The translations under genes and the position numbers were made by a program. A stretch of 40,927 bases of DNA from a bacterium (GTDB taxonomy: Bacteria; Cyanobacteriota; Vampirovibrionia; Gastranaerophilales; Gastranaerophilaceae), in the NCBI GenBank assembly GCA_017478515.1, contig JAFVDH010000003.1, positions 1-40,927 of the forward strand, read 5' to 3'. Below are positions 1 through 7,573 of the stretch, piece after piece. Within the stretch, counting starts at the first letter, position 1; the number at the start of each line of letters is the position of its first letter. The notes beneath the pieces were generated by a model, which saw only the letters and a program-made list of their open reading frames with translations, made no database searches and was not told the origin of the DNA.

Positions 1-69
1 GAAATGGAAGCATTAGATAAAGTATTAGGCGACAATGTAGAAGATTCATACAAAACATTCGGAGGCTAA
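1..69 (+). CDS. 3' end of a small helical protein gene (partial)
   Basis: Only the last 22 codons and the TAA stop are inside the window. The tail reads GDNVEDSYKTFGG. The protein encoded at 13992-14363 on the other strand ends in GDNVEKSFNVFG, so the two are very likely paralogs: GDNVE, a following S and the FG are shared, and the preceding residues are similar in character (EMEALDKVL against EYDSIKSLI). The function is unknown. From the paralog one expects a protein of about 120-140 aa, mostly alpha-helical. A strong rho-independent terminator follows 48 bases later. Confidence 0.75.
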   Translation, partial: EMEALDKVLGDNVEDSYKTFGG

Positions 70-116
70 TAAAAAAGGATTAATTAATTACCCTACCTTT
101 CCCTATACAAAATTTC

Positions 117-142
117 ACGGTGCTGCGGCACCGTTTTTTTTT
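117..142 (+). terminator. Rho-independent terminator of the first gene
   Basis: A 7-bp stem ACGGTGC/GCACCGT with a TGCG loop is followed directly by a run of nine T. It lies just downstream of the partial gene ending at 69 and should end its transcript. Confidence 0.9.
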
Positions 143-150
143 ATGCGTAA

Positions 151-190
151 GCCGATGTGGAGTGTCGGTGTCGGCTTTGCGACAGCAAAG
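151..190. repeat. GC-rich double inverted repeat, REP-like
   Basis: This is a short GC-rich island in AT-rich DNA. GCCGA (151-155) pairs with TCGGC (171-175). The next six bases CTTTGC (175-180) pair with GCAAAG (185-190) across a GACA loop. It lies between the terminator at 117-142 and the 3' end of the deacetylase gene. A 74-codon open frame crosses it but runs antisense into that gene and has no other support. It could be a palindromic intergenic element or a structured RNA end. Confidence 0.35.
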
Positions 191-269
191 TCGAGCAGGA
201 CACGAAACATAATATCTCCGAGCAAAGCCTCAATCAAAGTAAAAGTCGAAAAATTAAGCCCTTTAATTT

Positions 270-1082
270 TTAGCGTAACAATAGTTTTTGCAATTTTAAA
301 AGCAATTTTTCATCTAAAAGCGACAAATACTCTTTATAATTATCCTTTTTCTGCTGATTTTGCGTAGGATGAAGAAGAGCCTCCGTCAATCTACCATTTT
401 TAGAATTTGCTCTATATCCGTAGTAAAGAGTATTTGTATCCATATTAGAGGTGTATTGAACACCTACTATATAGTCATTTGTATTTAATCCGTATTTTTG
501 TATTTCTTTCTTATTTGCCAGCGTAAAAGAGCTTAGCAAGCAAACTTTTATTAAATTTATTAAATTTGTTTTAGAAAACATTTTCAAATCAGGAATAAAA
601 TATGGCATTTCAAATTGTGTTCTGACATAAGGAATATCATATTCTTTAGCGAGTTTACAAACAATCTTAAAAATATTTGGAATAGCATGCATATGAACAT
701 GTGAATCTATATGTTGAGGCTTGAAATGTTTAAGTGCTTCCTCTATTTGCAGACGGTAATCCTCTTCTAATTCTTCTAAAAATTCTTTGTTAAAAGATTT
801 TTTTAACACAGAACCAAAACTATTATGATATTCACCATGTTCGTCATAAAGCTTAGAATTAGGTTTTAAAATTTTTCTCAAAGTTTTAAATTCAAATATA
901 TTCAAATGCAGCCCAACCCTAAAGTTCGGATTATTCAAAAGCTCCTGCAAAATATCATAATTACAGAACGGCGTATTAACCATAACACTTGTACTATTTA
1001 GAATTCCAAACTTTGACGCATCTAAAATTGCAAGATTATTTTCCTCAGAAATCCCATAATCATCAGCATTAATAATATACAA
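270..1082 (-). CDS. ChbG/YdjC-family carbohydrate (amino-sugar) deacetylase
   Basis: The protein carries the family signatures: NADDYG near the N-terminus (metal-binding Asp), GLHLN about 70 residues on, and the His-rich HIDSHVHMH. Members remove N-acetyl groups from acetylated sugars; NaxD of Francisella acts on an undecaprenyl-phosphate-linked amino sugar. I chose the TTG at 1082-1080: it sits one base after the gtrA stop and AGAGAGG lies about 9 bases upstream, within the end of gtrA. The ATG at 1130 would add 16 residues that overlap gtrA by 47 bases and do not look like the family. Translationally coupled to gtrA. With the divergent glycosyltransferases it fits a lipid-linked amino-sugar route. 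About 270 aa, normal for the family. Confidence 0.85.
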   Translation of the reverse strand: MYIINADDYGISEENNLAILDASKFGILNSTSVMVNTPFCNYDILQELLNNPNFRVGLHLNIFEFKTLRKILKPNSKLYDEHGEYHNSFGSVLKKSFNKEFLEELEEDYRLQIEEALKHFKPQHIDSHVHMHAIPNIFKIVCKLAKEYDIPYVRTQFEMPYFIPDLKMFSKTNLINLIKVCLLSSFTLANKKEIQKYGLNTNDYIVGVQYTSNMDTNTLYYGYRANSKNGRLTEALLHPTQNQQKKDNYKEYLSLLDEKLLLKLQKLLLR

Positions 1083-1083
1083 C

Positions 1084-1506
1084 TTAGTATTCCTCTCTTT
1101 TTTTAAACGCAAAATATTTAAATAAAACATAAGTTACAACAGAAACAACGAACAGAGAAACAAATTGAGCGGCATAGACATTTTTTATTATATATCTTAC
1201 TAAAATTTCCAAAATAATAACGTTAATAAAATAGCTAACAGCCCATGTAGAACAGCATTTTAAATATTCTCTGACATAATTTCCTTTAGTACAGAACACA
1301 AAGAATTTTTGGTTCAAATAAGAAAAAATGGAAGAAATAACCCATTGAAGAACAACACAAATTTGATAATGTTCGCTTCCGATAACGAAAAGAGCCAGAG
1401 CAAATATAAAATATGAAATTGCAGCATTAATACAGCCAATAATAACAAATCTTATTTTATCTGATACCGAACAGATTTTAGTGTATAATTCTTCCAACTT
1501 ATTCAT
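1084..1506 (-). CDS. GtrA-like four-helix membrane protein (putative lipid-linked sugar flippase)
   Basis: 140 aa with four hydrophobic segments (about residues 17-43, 49-70, 83-104, 112-132) and the Phe/Tyr-rich family pattern including SYLNQKFFVF after the second helix and FKYFAFKK at the C-terminus. GtrA proteins are thought to move polyprenyl-phosphate sugars across the inner membrane. It is first in a minus-strand pair with the deacetylase and divergent from a GtrB/ArnC-like glycosyltransferase, the usual partner of GtrA. The 106-bp gap to that gene must hold both promoters. Confidence 0.85.
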   Translation of the reverse strand: MNKLEELYTKICSVSDKIRFVIIGCINAAISYFIFALALFVIGSEHYQICVVLQWVISSIFSYLNQKFFVFCTKGNYVREYLKCCSTWAVSYFINVIILEILVRYIIKNVYAAQFVSLFVVSVVTYVLFKYFAFKKREEY

Positions 1507-1600
1507 ATAATAAGTTTAACATTAAATTTTATAAATCAAAAAATGTTAAATTTATTTATAAATCAAACCTATAAAACTTGTTTGTATTATTCTATAAATA

Positions 1601-1605
1601 GGGAG
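1601..1605 (+). promoter_or_regulatory. Ribosome binding site of the GtrB/ArnC-like gene
   Basis: GGGAG is 7 bases before the ATG at 1613 and fixes that start. The AT-rich 1507-1600 stretch upstream is the divergent promoter region shared with gtrA; I could not single out convincing -35/-10 pairs. Confidence 0.6.
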
Positions 1606-1612
1606 AACATTT

Positions 1613-2572
1613 ATGGGAAAAGATACAAGATTAGCAATAGTAATACCTTGTTATAACGAAGAGGGATTGATATATTCAACAACAGACAGACTAATTGAAT
1701 TGATGGATGATTTAATAAAAAAGGAAAAGATATCCTCTGAAAGTTATATTTATCTTATAAATGACGGTTCAAAAGATAACACATGGAAAGAAATAAAGGA
1801 AAGCACCAAAAAACATGCCGGCAGAATAAAAGCATCAAGTTTTTCTCGTAATTTTGGAAACCAAAAAGCACTTTTGGCAGGAATGACAGGAGCACACAAC
1901 ATAGGCTGTGATGCACTTGTAACAATTGACGCTGATTTACAGCAGGACGAAACAAAAATAGAAGAATTTATAGACAAATACGATGACGGATGTAAAATTG
2001 TTTTTGGAGTGAGAAATGACAGAAAAACAGATGATTTTATAAAAAAGACCACGGCTTTAGCGTTTTACAAATTTATGAATATTTTAGGCGTAAACATAAT
2101 CAAAAATCATTCTGATTATAGATTGGTTTCAAAAGAGGCTTTGGATGTACTTGAAAAATTTAATGAAACGGATTTATTTTTAAGAGGATTTTTCCATGAA
2201 ATCGGATTTAAGACCGGAGTTGTTAATTTTAATGTAAAACCGAGAACAGTAGGCAAGTCAAAGTTTAATTTATTATCATTGACAGCACTTGCGATTAATG
2301 GAATAACTTCATACAGCATAGTTCCATTAAAAATGATTTGCGTAGTCGGGTTTATATGTATGTTATTTGCATTTATAACAGGTTTAATCGTGCTTTACGC
2401 AAAACTTGTATATAATGATTCACCAAACGGATGGGCAACATCAATTATATTAACTTCATTTTTTGGAGGTATGCAACTGTTCTGCCTGGGTATTGTAGGC
2501 GAATACTTAGGACAAATATTCAGGGAAGTAAAACACCGACCTCGTTACTTAATTGAAGAAGAAATACTATAA
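1613..2572 (+). CDS. Family 2 glycosyltransferase, GtrB/ArnC/DPM1-like (polyprenyl-phosphate sugar synthase)
   Basis: 319 aa. The N-terminal GT-A domain has the nucleotide-sugar motifs VIPCYNEE (about 10-17), NDGSKDNT (about 49-56) and the metal-binding DADLQQ (about 105-110), and KSKFN near 215. Two C-terminal transmembrane helices (about 238-265 and 275-298) and the end GEYLGQIFREVKHRPRYL are typical of the GtrB/ArnC subgroup. These enzymes load a sugar on undecaprenyl phosphate at the cytoplasmic face. It is followed 37 bases later by an ArnT-like transferase and is divergent from GtrA plus a deacetylase, so the four genes probably serve one pathway. Which sugar is used cannot be read from the sequence. 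Confidence 0.88.
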   Translation: MGKDTRLAIVIPCYNEEGLIYSTTDRLIELMDDLIKKEKISSESYIYLINDGSKDNTWKEIKESTKKHAGRIKASSFSRNFGNQKALLAGMTGAHNIGCDALVTIDADLQQDETKIEEFIDKYDDGCKIVFGVRNDRKTDDFIKKTTALAFYKFMNILGVNIIKNHSDYRLVSKEALDVLEKFNETDLFLRGFFHEIGFKTGVVNFNVKPRTVGKSKFNLLSLTALAINGITSYSIVPLKMICVVGFICMLFAFITGLIVLYAKLVYNDSPNGWATSIILTSFFGGMQLFCLGIVGEYLGQIFREVKHRPRYLIEEEIL

Positions 2573-2609
2573 AAGTCAAATAGGAATAAGTATATAAGCA
2601 GGACAAAAA

Positions 2610-4250
2610 ATGATTGAATTTATAAAAAAACACCCCGATTTATTCACAATATTAGGATTATTGTGTTTTTGTTATGTAATATTTTTCTTCGGAATAGGAA
2701 ATTATGCATTAATGGATGTTGATGAAACTCGATATGTCACAATGGCAAGAGATATGTTTCATACAAAGGACTTTATGACATTGTATTTAAATGGAGAATA
2801 TTTCTTTGAAAAACCTCCTTTATATTTCTGGGGAGAAGTTCTGTCATTTTTGACATTTGGAAGTGTAAATGAATTTACTGCGAGAGTTCCTGTAGCTTTT
2901 TACGGAACTTTATCCACCTTGCTGCTTTATTTTGCAGGAAAGAAAATAGTATCAAGAAAATACGGTATTATTTCCGCAGTTATACTTGCAACAAGTGTTG
3001 AATTTCTAATACTCGCAAAATACGCTATTCTTGATATTCTTCTTGCGGCTTGTGTAGAATTTGCTATAATTTCAGGATTTATGACATATTTTGTAAAAGA
3101 TGAAAACAAAAAATATTGCTGGTGGGCATTTTATTTGTTTTCGGCTCTTGCGGTGCTTGCAAAAGGCATTCCGGGATTTGCACTGCCTTTTGGAACTATG
3201 TTTTTTGCTGCAATTTTTACTAAAAGATTTAAAGAATTATTTAAACCTCAGTACTTAATCATCGGATTTATAATATTTTTTACTATTGTTTTACCTTGGC
3301 ACGTAGTAATGCTCAAAAAATATGACCCATTGTTTTTTAACGAATACATAATGAAACACCATGTTTCAAGATTTTTTAATTCTGACGGAGTAAACAGAAA
3401 ACAACCGTTCTACTTTTTTGCGTTAACAATTCTATGGGGATTTTGCCCATGGATATTATCAGCATTAAGTGTGTTAGTATCTAAAATAAAATCATTAAAA
3501 AACTTTCAGTTAAAAATTAACTTTGACGAACTTTCAAATCCTAAAAAGTACCTGTTTTTAAATTTTATAGCATTCGGATTAATATTTTTATTTTTCTCAT
3601 CATCAAGCACAAAACTTATAACTTACATTGTTCCGATATATTTTGCATTAGCAAATATGACGGCTTTCATTTGGTTAAAATATCTTGACAACAAAAATTA
3701 TGAAAAACAAATAAAAATATCTTCTTATATTTGGTTTGGAATATTATTTACCGCATCAATGGCAGCAATGTTTACTCAGTACTATTTACCTGAAAAAATA
3801 TATTCAGACATAGTATCGGTGAAATGGTTTACAGTAATATTATTGTTTATAACAGGTTTGTCAGGACTTATTGCACTAAAACTAAAGAAGAAGTATTTTG
3901 TTTTTGGAATTTTAGCGGCATTTATAACTGTCTTATCAGCAGTTGGAATGGGAAAATATTTTGAACTTGATTACGCATTCGGACAAAACGATTTGATGAA
4001 ATACGGTAAATACGCAGTAGAAAACAACCTAAAAATTATTACAATAAATAATCAAAACAGATATTCACTAAATTACTACGGACCAAAAGAAGTTAAATTC
4101 GGAGAATATCCAAGTATTCAAGAGGCCTTTAACGATGGCGACAAAGATACAGTCTTTATAATAAGAAAAAAGGACTTAAAATACTATGGAAACATTCCGA
4201 AATATACAACAATATTTGACGGAAAGAAATATCTGCTCATTAAGCCTTAA
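2610..4250 (+). CDS. ArnT-like membrane glycosyltransferase (GT83/PMT superfamily)
   Basis: 546 aa integral membrane protein with about 11-13 hydrophobic segments. The first periplasmic loop has MDVDETRYVTMARDM, matching the acidic DE..R catalytic loop of ArnT/PMT enzymes, followed by FEKPPLYFW, the conserved KPPL..W motif. ArnT-type enzymes move a sugar from undecaprenyl phosphate to lipid A or another acceptor in the periplasm. The C-terminus after the last helix is a short soluble region. It is the second gene of an operon with the GtrB/ArnC-like enzyme. It could also glycosylate proteins, but the LPS setting and the deacetylase favour lipid A. Confidence 0.85.
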   Translation: MIEFIKKHPDLFTILGLLCFCYVIFFFGIGNYALMDVDETRYVTMARDMFHTKDFMTLYLNGEYFFEKPPLYFWGEVLSFLTFGSVNEFTARVPVAFYGTLSTLLLYFAGKKIVSRKYGIISAVILATSVEFLILAKYAILDILLAACVEFAIISGFMTYFVKDENKKYCWWAFYLFSALAVLAKGIPGFALPFGTMFFAAIFTKRFKELFKPQYLIIGFIIFFTIVLPWHVVMLKKYDPLFFNEYIMKHHVSRFFNSDGVNRKQPFYFFALTILWGFCPWILSALSVLVSKIKSLKNFQLKINFDELSNPKKYLFLNFIAFGLIFLFFSSSSTKLITYIVPIYFALANMTAFIWLKYLDNKNYEKQIKISSYIWFGILFTASMAAMFTQYYLPEKIYSDIVSVKWFTVILLFITGLSGLIALKLKKKYFVFGILAAFITVLSAVGMGKYFELDYAFGQNDLMKYGKYAVENNLKIITINNQNRYSLNYYGPKEVKFGEYPSIQEAFNDGDKDTVFIIRKKDLKYYGNIPKYTTIFDGKKYLLIKP

Positions 4251-4251
4251 T

Positions 4252-4401
4252 TAAGAGTGTTAGCTCATTGAAAGTAGTATATTTAGGCACAACTATCCTA
4301 AGTTTTTCAGCAATAGTAACAACTCCACCTACAGTGTGTACAAAATATTATTAACATAACCATCAATCGGAGAAGTTATAATTTGCTTAGTAAAACGATA
4401 T
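4252..4401 (-). pseudogene. Remnant of an HlyD-family membrane fusion protein (frameshifted fragment)
   Basis: On the minus strand, right after the symporter stop codon, the frame reads YRFTKQIITSPIDGYVNN and ILYT. After a frame change near 4335 it continues GGVVTIAEKLRIVVPK and YTTFNELTL. This matches the stretch before the beta-barrel of type I secretion adaptors (E. coli HlyD has GGVVTTAETLMVIVP). About 50 codons survive, with no start and no other domain. It is a dead fragment of a secretion adaptor, evidence that a type I secretion locus was once here. It was judged by eye, but the match runs through both halves across the frameshift. Confidence 0.7.
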
Positions 4402-5937
4402 CTAAAGTTCTTTATTATATTTATCAACCCAACATTTGTTAAATTTAAGGGCAATATTATGTTTTATACAATACTTAACTAAATCCTTTTTAACTTCGGG
4501 AGCTAAAATATACATAGCGATAATATTTGGAATAGCCATAGAAAGCATCATAGCATCAGTTATATTAATTACAGAAGTAACATTAAGTACAGAACCTATA
4601 ATAATAAAAGCACAGAAAATAAGCTGGAAAGTTAAACTTCTTTTTTTACCTTCGCCAAACAAATAGTTCCAAGATTTTTGACCGTAATAAGCCCAAGAAA
4701 TAAGAGTAGATAAAGCATATAACAATACAATACAAGCTAAAATTTTAGGGAAAAACGGCATAACAGAAGATAAAGCTTGAGAAGTCATCTCAATACCTTG
4801 AGTTTTGCCTACATAATCCTGATATGTATTTGTAATTATAATAGCCAAAGCAGTCAAAGTACACATAAAACCGGTTAAAAATGGTTCCAATAAAGAAACA
4901 AATCCCTGAGATAAAGGTTCATCAGTTTTTACGGTAGCATAAGCAATCGGAGCAGAGCCGGTTCCGGCCTCATTACATTGAACAGAACGACGCAACCCCA
5001 TAATCATAGCAATAAAAGCACCACCATATACAGCCTGAGGTTGAAAAGCCTCTTTCACAATAACGGCAACCGCATGCGGTAATAAATGAATGTTAAATAA
5101 AATAACAGCCAATGCCGAAAACAAATAAATGAATATTTTCAACGGAACTATTTTTTCAGTTACTTTAACAATACTCTTTATCCCGCCAATAGTAATTAAA
5201 CCCACAAGAACAGCCATCATTGTACCGATAACCCAATGCATATTATGCATAAAAGCGAATTTATCACCTGTAACATTAATGAATTGATTAGCAGCCTGAT
5301 TAATTTGAATCATATTACCGCCGGTAATCGCTCCGCCAATGCAAAGGACAGAGAATAAAACTGCTAAAGGCTGTCCCAACCATCTCAATCCTTTTCTGGT
5401 CAACCCATGAGCAATATAATGCATAGGCCCTCCAGAAACAGTATCATCAGGATTAAATCTTCTGTATTTAACGGCAAGACCTGCCTCTACAAATTTTAAA
5501 GACATACCGAAAATAGACCCAATGATAACCCAAAAAGCAGCACCTGGGCCGCCCATAGAAATGGCAATAGCAACACCGGCAATACTACCCATACCAATTG
5601 TTCCTGATAAAGCTGTCATCAATGCTTGAAAAGAAGAAACTTCACCAAAGCCATCTTTAGATTTTTGAGGTTTAGCAAGAACTTTTAAAGCATGCCCAAA
5701 ACCCCAAACAGCAATCCCTCTAAGATAAAACGTAAAGAAAATACCTGCAACAAGAACCCATAAAACAACAAAAGGAATTTCAGAACCTCCGATATTAATA
5801 GGATAAAAAACCCAGCTTGCAATTTTATCGGAAACAGGAGCGATATTTTCGTCCATAAATTTGTCAACATTAAAAGCATAAACTTTATTAAAAGATAAAG
5901 TTAAAAAAGCTAATATCAAATATAAAATCTTATTCAT
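4402..5937 (-). CDS. Alanine/glycine:cation symporter (AGCS family)
   Basis: 511 aa with about 10-11 membrane segments. Family motifs are visible: QALMTALSGTIGMGSIAGVA (103-122), GGPMHYI (168-174) and the signature NEAGTGSAPIAYA (321-333). AGCS proteins import alanine or glycine with Na+ or H+. The first ~22 residues look like a cleavable or extra N-terminal hydrophobic stretch. An AAGGG Shine-Dalgarno lies about 11 bases before the ATG. Immediately upstream sits a terminator-like hairpin and the tRNA-Gly duplicate that ends the island, so its native upstream region has been separated from what lay there before integration. Confidence 0.92.
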   Translation of the reverse strand: MNKILYLILAFLTLSFNKVYAFNVDKFMDENIAPVSDKIASWVFYPINIGGSEIPFVVLWVLVAGIFFTFYLRGIAVWGFGHALKVLAKPQKSKDGFGEVSSFQALMTALSGTIGMGSIAGVAIAISMGGPGAAFWVIIGSIFGMSLKFVEAGLAVKYRRFNPDDTVSGGPMHYIAHGLTRKGLRWLGQPLAVLFSVLCIGGAITGGNMIQINQAANQFINVTGDKFAFMHNMHWVIGTMMAVLVGLITIGGIKSIVKVTEKIVPLKIFIYLFSALAVILFNIHLLPHAVAVIVKEAFQPQAVYGGAFIAMIMGLRRSVQCNEAGTGSAPIAYATVKTDEPLSQGFVSLLEPFLTGFMCTLTALAIIITNTYQDYVGKTQGIEMTSQALSSVMPFFPKILACIVLLYALSTLISWAYYGQKSWNYLFGEGKKRSLTFQLIFCAFIIIGSVLNVTSVINITDAMMLSMAIPNIIAMYILAPEVKKDLVKYCIKHNIALKFNKCWVDKYNKEL

Positions 5938-5957
5938 TAAATTAAACCCTTACTTAC

Positions 5958-5982
5958 AAAAACAGAGGGTTGAACGCCCTCT
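5958..5982 (-). terminator. Terminator of the original tRNA-Gly, now upstream of the symporter gene
   Basis: Read on the minus strand: stem AGAGGG/CCCTCT with a 7-base loop, then GTTTTT. It lies just past the 3' end of the duplicated tRNA-Gly fragment, where a tRNA terminator belongs. The intact tRNA at 11971-12045 has a different terminator. This supports the view that the element inserted between a tRNA and its old terminator. An attenuator role for the symporter gene is the alternative. Confidence 0.7.
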
Positions 5983-5988
5983 TGTTTA

Positions 5989-6014
5989 AAATGGAGCGGG
6001 AGACGAGGCTCGAA
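5989..6014 (-). repeat. att repeat: 3' end of tRNA-Gly (distal end of the island)
   Basis: 26 bases are identical to 11968-11993, which is the 3' end (CCA, acceptor strand, most of the T arm) of the intact tRNA-Gly plus three flanking A. The sequence diverges right after the shared part. A partial tRNA 3' end without the rest of the tRNA is the usual scar of site-specific integration into a tRNA gene. Confidence 0.85.
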
Positions 6015-6057
6015 TAAAGAGCTTTTAATCTGCTCCTGTTAAGTATCCTATCATAAC

Positions 6058-6081
6058 TTAAACTATTGTGCAATAGTTTAA
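6058..6081. promoter_or_regulatory. Perfect 11-bp inverted repeat in the left end of the island
   Basis: TTAAACTATTG and CAATAGTTTAA face each other across two bases (TG). There is no T run, so it looks more like a protein-binding operator or an end-structure of the element than a terminator. It lies between the att repeat and the decayed gene copy. Confidence 0.45.
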
Positions 6082-6150
6082 AAACTTATTTTCAGTAATT
6101 TTAATAATTTTTAGTACTTTTTGTAACTTTAATCATCTAAAACTTAATTT

Positions 6151-6385
6151 TTAATTATTTCAAACTTTGATACAATCCTCTTTTTAGCAATACCACTGTT
6201 AAATCATTCTGAATTGAAGAAATTAATTTTATTTAATTGTCAAATTATTCACAGATTTGCTTTGCCTTTAAAAATTAGAGGTTTGATATTTTTGAAAATC
6301 ATCCGATAGTCCCTCTACTATTTCATTAGAAAATAATTCTATAACCACCCGTAGTCATTACGAATGATTACGTATAGAATAAATA
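6151..6385 (+). pseudogene. Decayed partial copy of the unknown gene at 9898-10575
   Basis: From about 6151 the DNA follows the middle of the gene at 9898-10575. Shared runs include TTTTTAGCAATACCA, CATTCTGAATTGAA and TTTGCTTTGCC. About 100-150 bases are then missing, after which GATAGTCCCTCTAC and CCGTAG.CATTAC match the gene's 3' part. It has stops and no start. The same family was therefore present on both sides of the SDR/glycosyltransferase cargo, in the same orientation. Confidence 0.8.
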
Positions 6386-6444
6386 ATCATCCGCCTGTTT
6401 GTAACTTGGACTTTTTAAATCATGCGTTATCGTATAGGTAATGA

Positions 6445-6474
6445 TTGCGTATTAAAATTTTTGTGTAATATAAT
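6445..6474 (+). promoter_or_regulatory. Promoter of the first SDR gene, apparently leaderless
   Basis: -35 TTGCGT (6445-6450), 18-base spacer, -10 TATAAT (6469-6474). The ATG at 6481 starts only 7 bases after the -10 box, so transcription should begin at or next to the start codon. No Shine-Dalgarno is present. Confidence 0.65.
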
Positions 6475-6480
6475 AAAACT

Positions 6481-7257
6481 ATGGAAAGAATAAATTGTGC
6501 AATAATAACAGGTGCAAGCAGCGGATTTGGAAAAGAATTTGTTAACCTTTTAATTGAGGATACAAGTTTTGATAGAATATTTGTACTTGCAAGAAATGAA
6601 GAAAAACTGAATAACTTAAAAACTAAATATGGCGAAAAAATTCAGCCATATTCCATAGATTTATCAAATATTGAAAATATCAAAAATTTTGGTAAATATT
6701 TAGAAACTCAAAATGTTAATATCAAATTACTTATAAACAATGCAGGTTTTGCTAAATTTTGCTCTTACGATGATATTTCGATTGATGAATCTGTTAATAT
6801 GATTAATCTGAATATATCAGGCGTTGTTGCTATGGGGTTAATTTGTATTCCTTTTATGGAAAAAGGTTCTAAAATAATAAATGTTGCATCTCAAGCGGCA
6901 TTTCAACCATTGCCTTATCAAAATATTTACAGCTCAACAAAATCATTTGTAAAAAATTATTCACAGGCATTAAATGTTGAGTTAAAAGAAAAGGGAATAA
7001 CCGTAACCGCTGTTTGTCCGGGCTGGATGAAAACTGATTTATTTAATCGAGGCTGCATAAATGCTAAAAAAGGAACAACAAATTTCGCATTGATGGTAGA
7101 GCCTAATGTTGTTGCAAAAAAAGCTTTAAAAGATGCTTATAAAGGTAAGGATATATCTGTTTATGGTTTACATGTTAATCTATGCCGTATAATGTCAAAA
7201 TTTCTGCCCGAAAATTTCATAATGAAATGTTGGTTATTACAACAGAGAATTAAATAA
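6481..7257 (+). CDS. Short-chain dehydrogenase/reductase (classical SDR)
   Basis: 258 aa, the usual classical SDR length. The cofactor motif TGASSGFG is at 10-17, NNAG at about 86-89, the catalytic Ser in NVASQAAF, and YSSTK supplies Tyr and Lys. PGWMKTDLF follows as the usual PG motif. It reduces or oxidises an alcohol/carbonyl with NAD(P)H; the substrate cannot be told. It lies on the tRNA-Gly island, ahead of an extended SDR and a glycosyltransferase, so a role in surface glycan or lipid synthesis is possible but inferred. Its promoter gives an apparently leaderless mRNA. Confidence 0.85.
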   Translation: MERINCAIITGASSGFGKEFVNLLIEDTSFDRIFVLARNEEKLNNLKTKYGEKIQPYSIDLSNIENIKNFGKYLETQNVNIKLLINNAGFAKFCSYDDISIDESVNMINLNISGVVAMGLICIPFMEKGSKIINVASQAAFQPLPYQNIYSSTKSFVKNYSQALNVELKEKGITVTAVCPGWMKTDLFNRGCINAKKGTTNFALMVEPNVVAKKALKDAYKGKDISVYGLHVNLCRIMSKFLPENFIMKCWLLQQRIK

Positions 7258-7573
7258 AACAAAAATTTGAATTTAAAACTTTCAGATTTTTATTCATCTT
7301 TTATTAATTACATTAATTATTTTACAAATAAACACCCGTGTAGCTGACGCTGACCCTTTTTGCCAACTGGATACAGAGATTAAAATGTTTCTGTTTCCAT
7401 TATTTTCCAACTAAAAGTCTCTTTATTATGCTCTTTAGCATTAATTGCTTTAACAATTGTCCATTATTTTTGAAACATATCAAATATCTTATAAAATTAT
7501 TTGTTAAAATACACCACAAAGTTGTTATTTGTTTTTTTTTATGTATGATAAAGAAAAAGGTAAAAGAGGTAAT
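7258..7573. other. Intergenic region without a gene
   Basis: 316 bases, very AT-rich, no open frame of note and no clear terminator. A TTGAAA followed 15 bases later by TATAAA near 7470-7496 is a possible promoter for the next gene. The middle (about 7332-7370) is less AT-rich, but I recognise nothing in it. Confidence 0.4.

Noticed and set aside
143..367. 74-codon plus-strand open frame after the first terminator
   Set aside because: It has no ribosome binding site, starts inside the terminator tail, and runs antisense into the deacetylase gene.
4270..4365. A plus-strand frame reading LKVVYLGTT..., somewhat like the start of methionyl-tRNA formyltransferase
   Set aside because: The similarity stops after a few residues, while the minus strand of the same DNA matches HlyD-family adaptors over about 50 codons through one frameshift.
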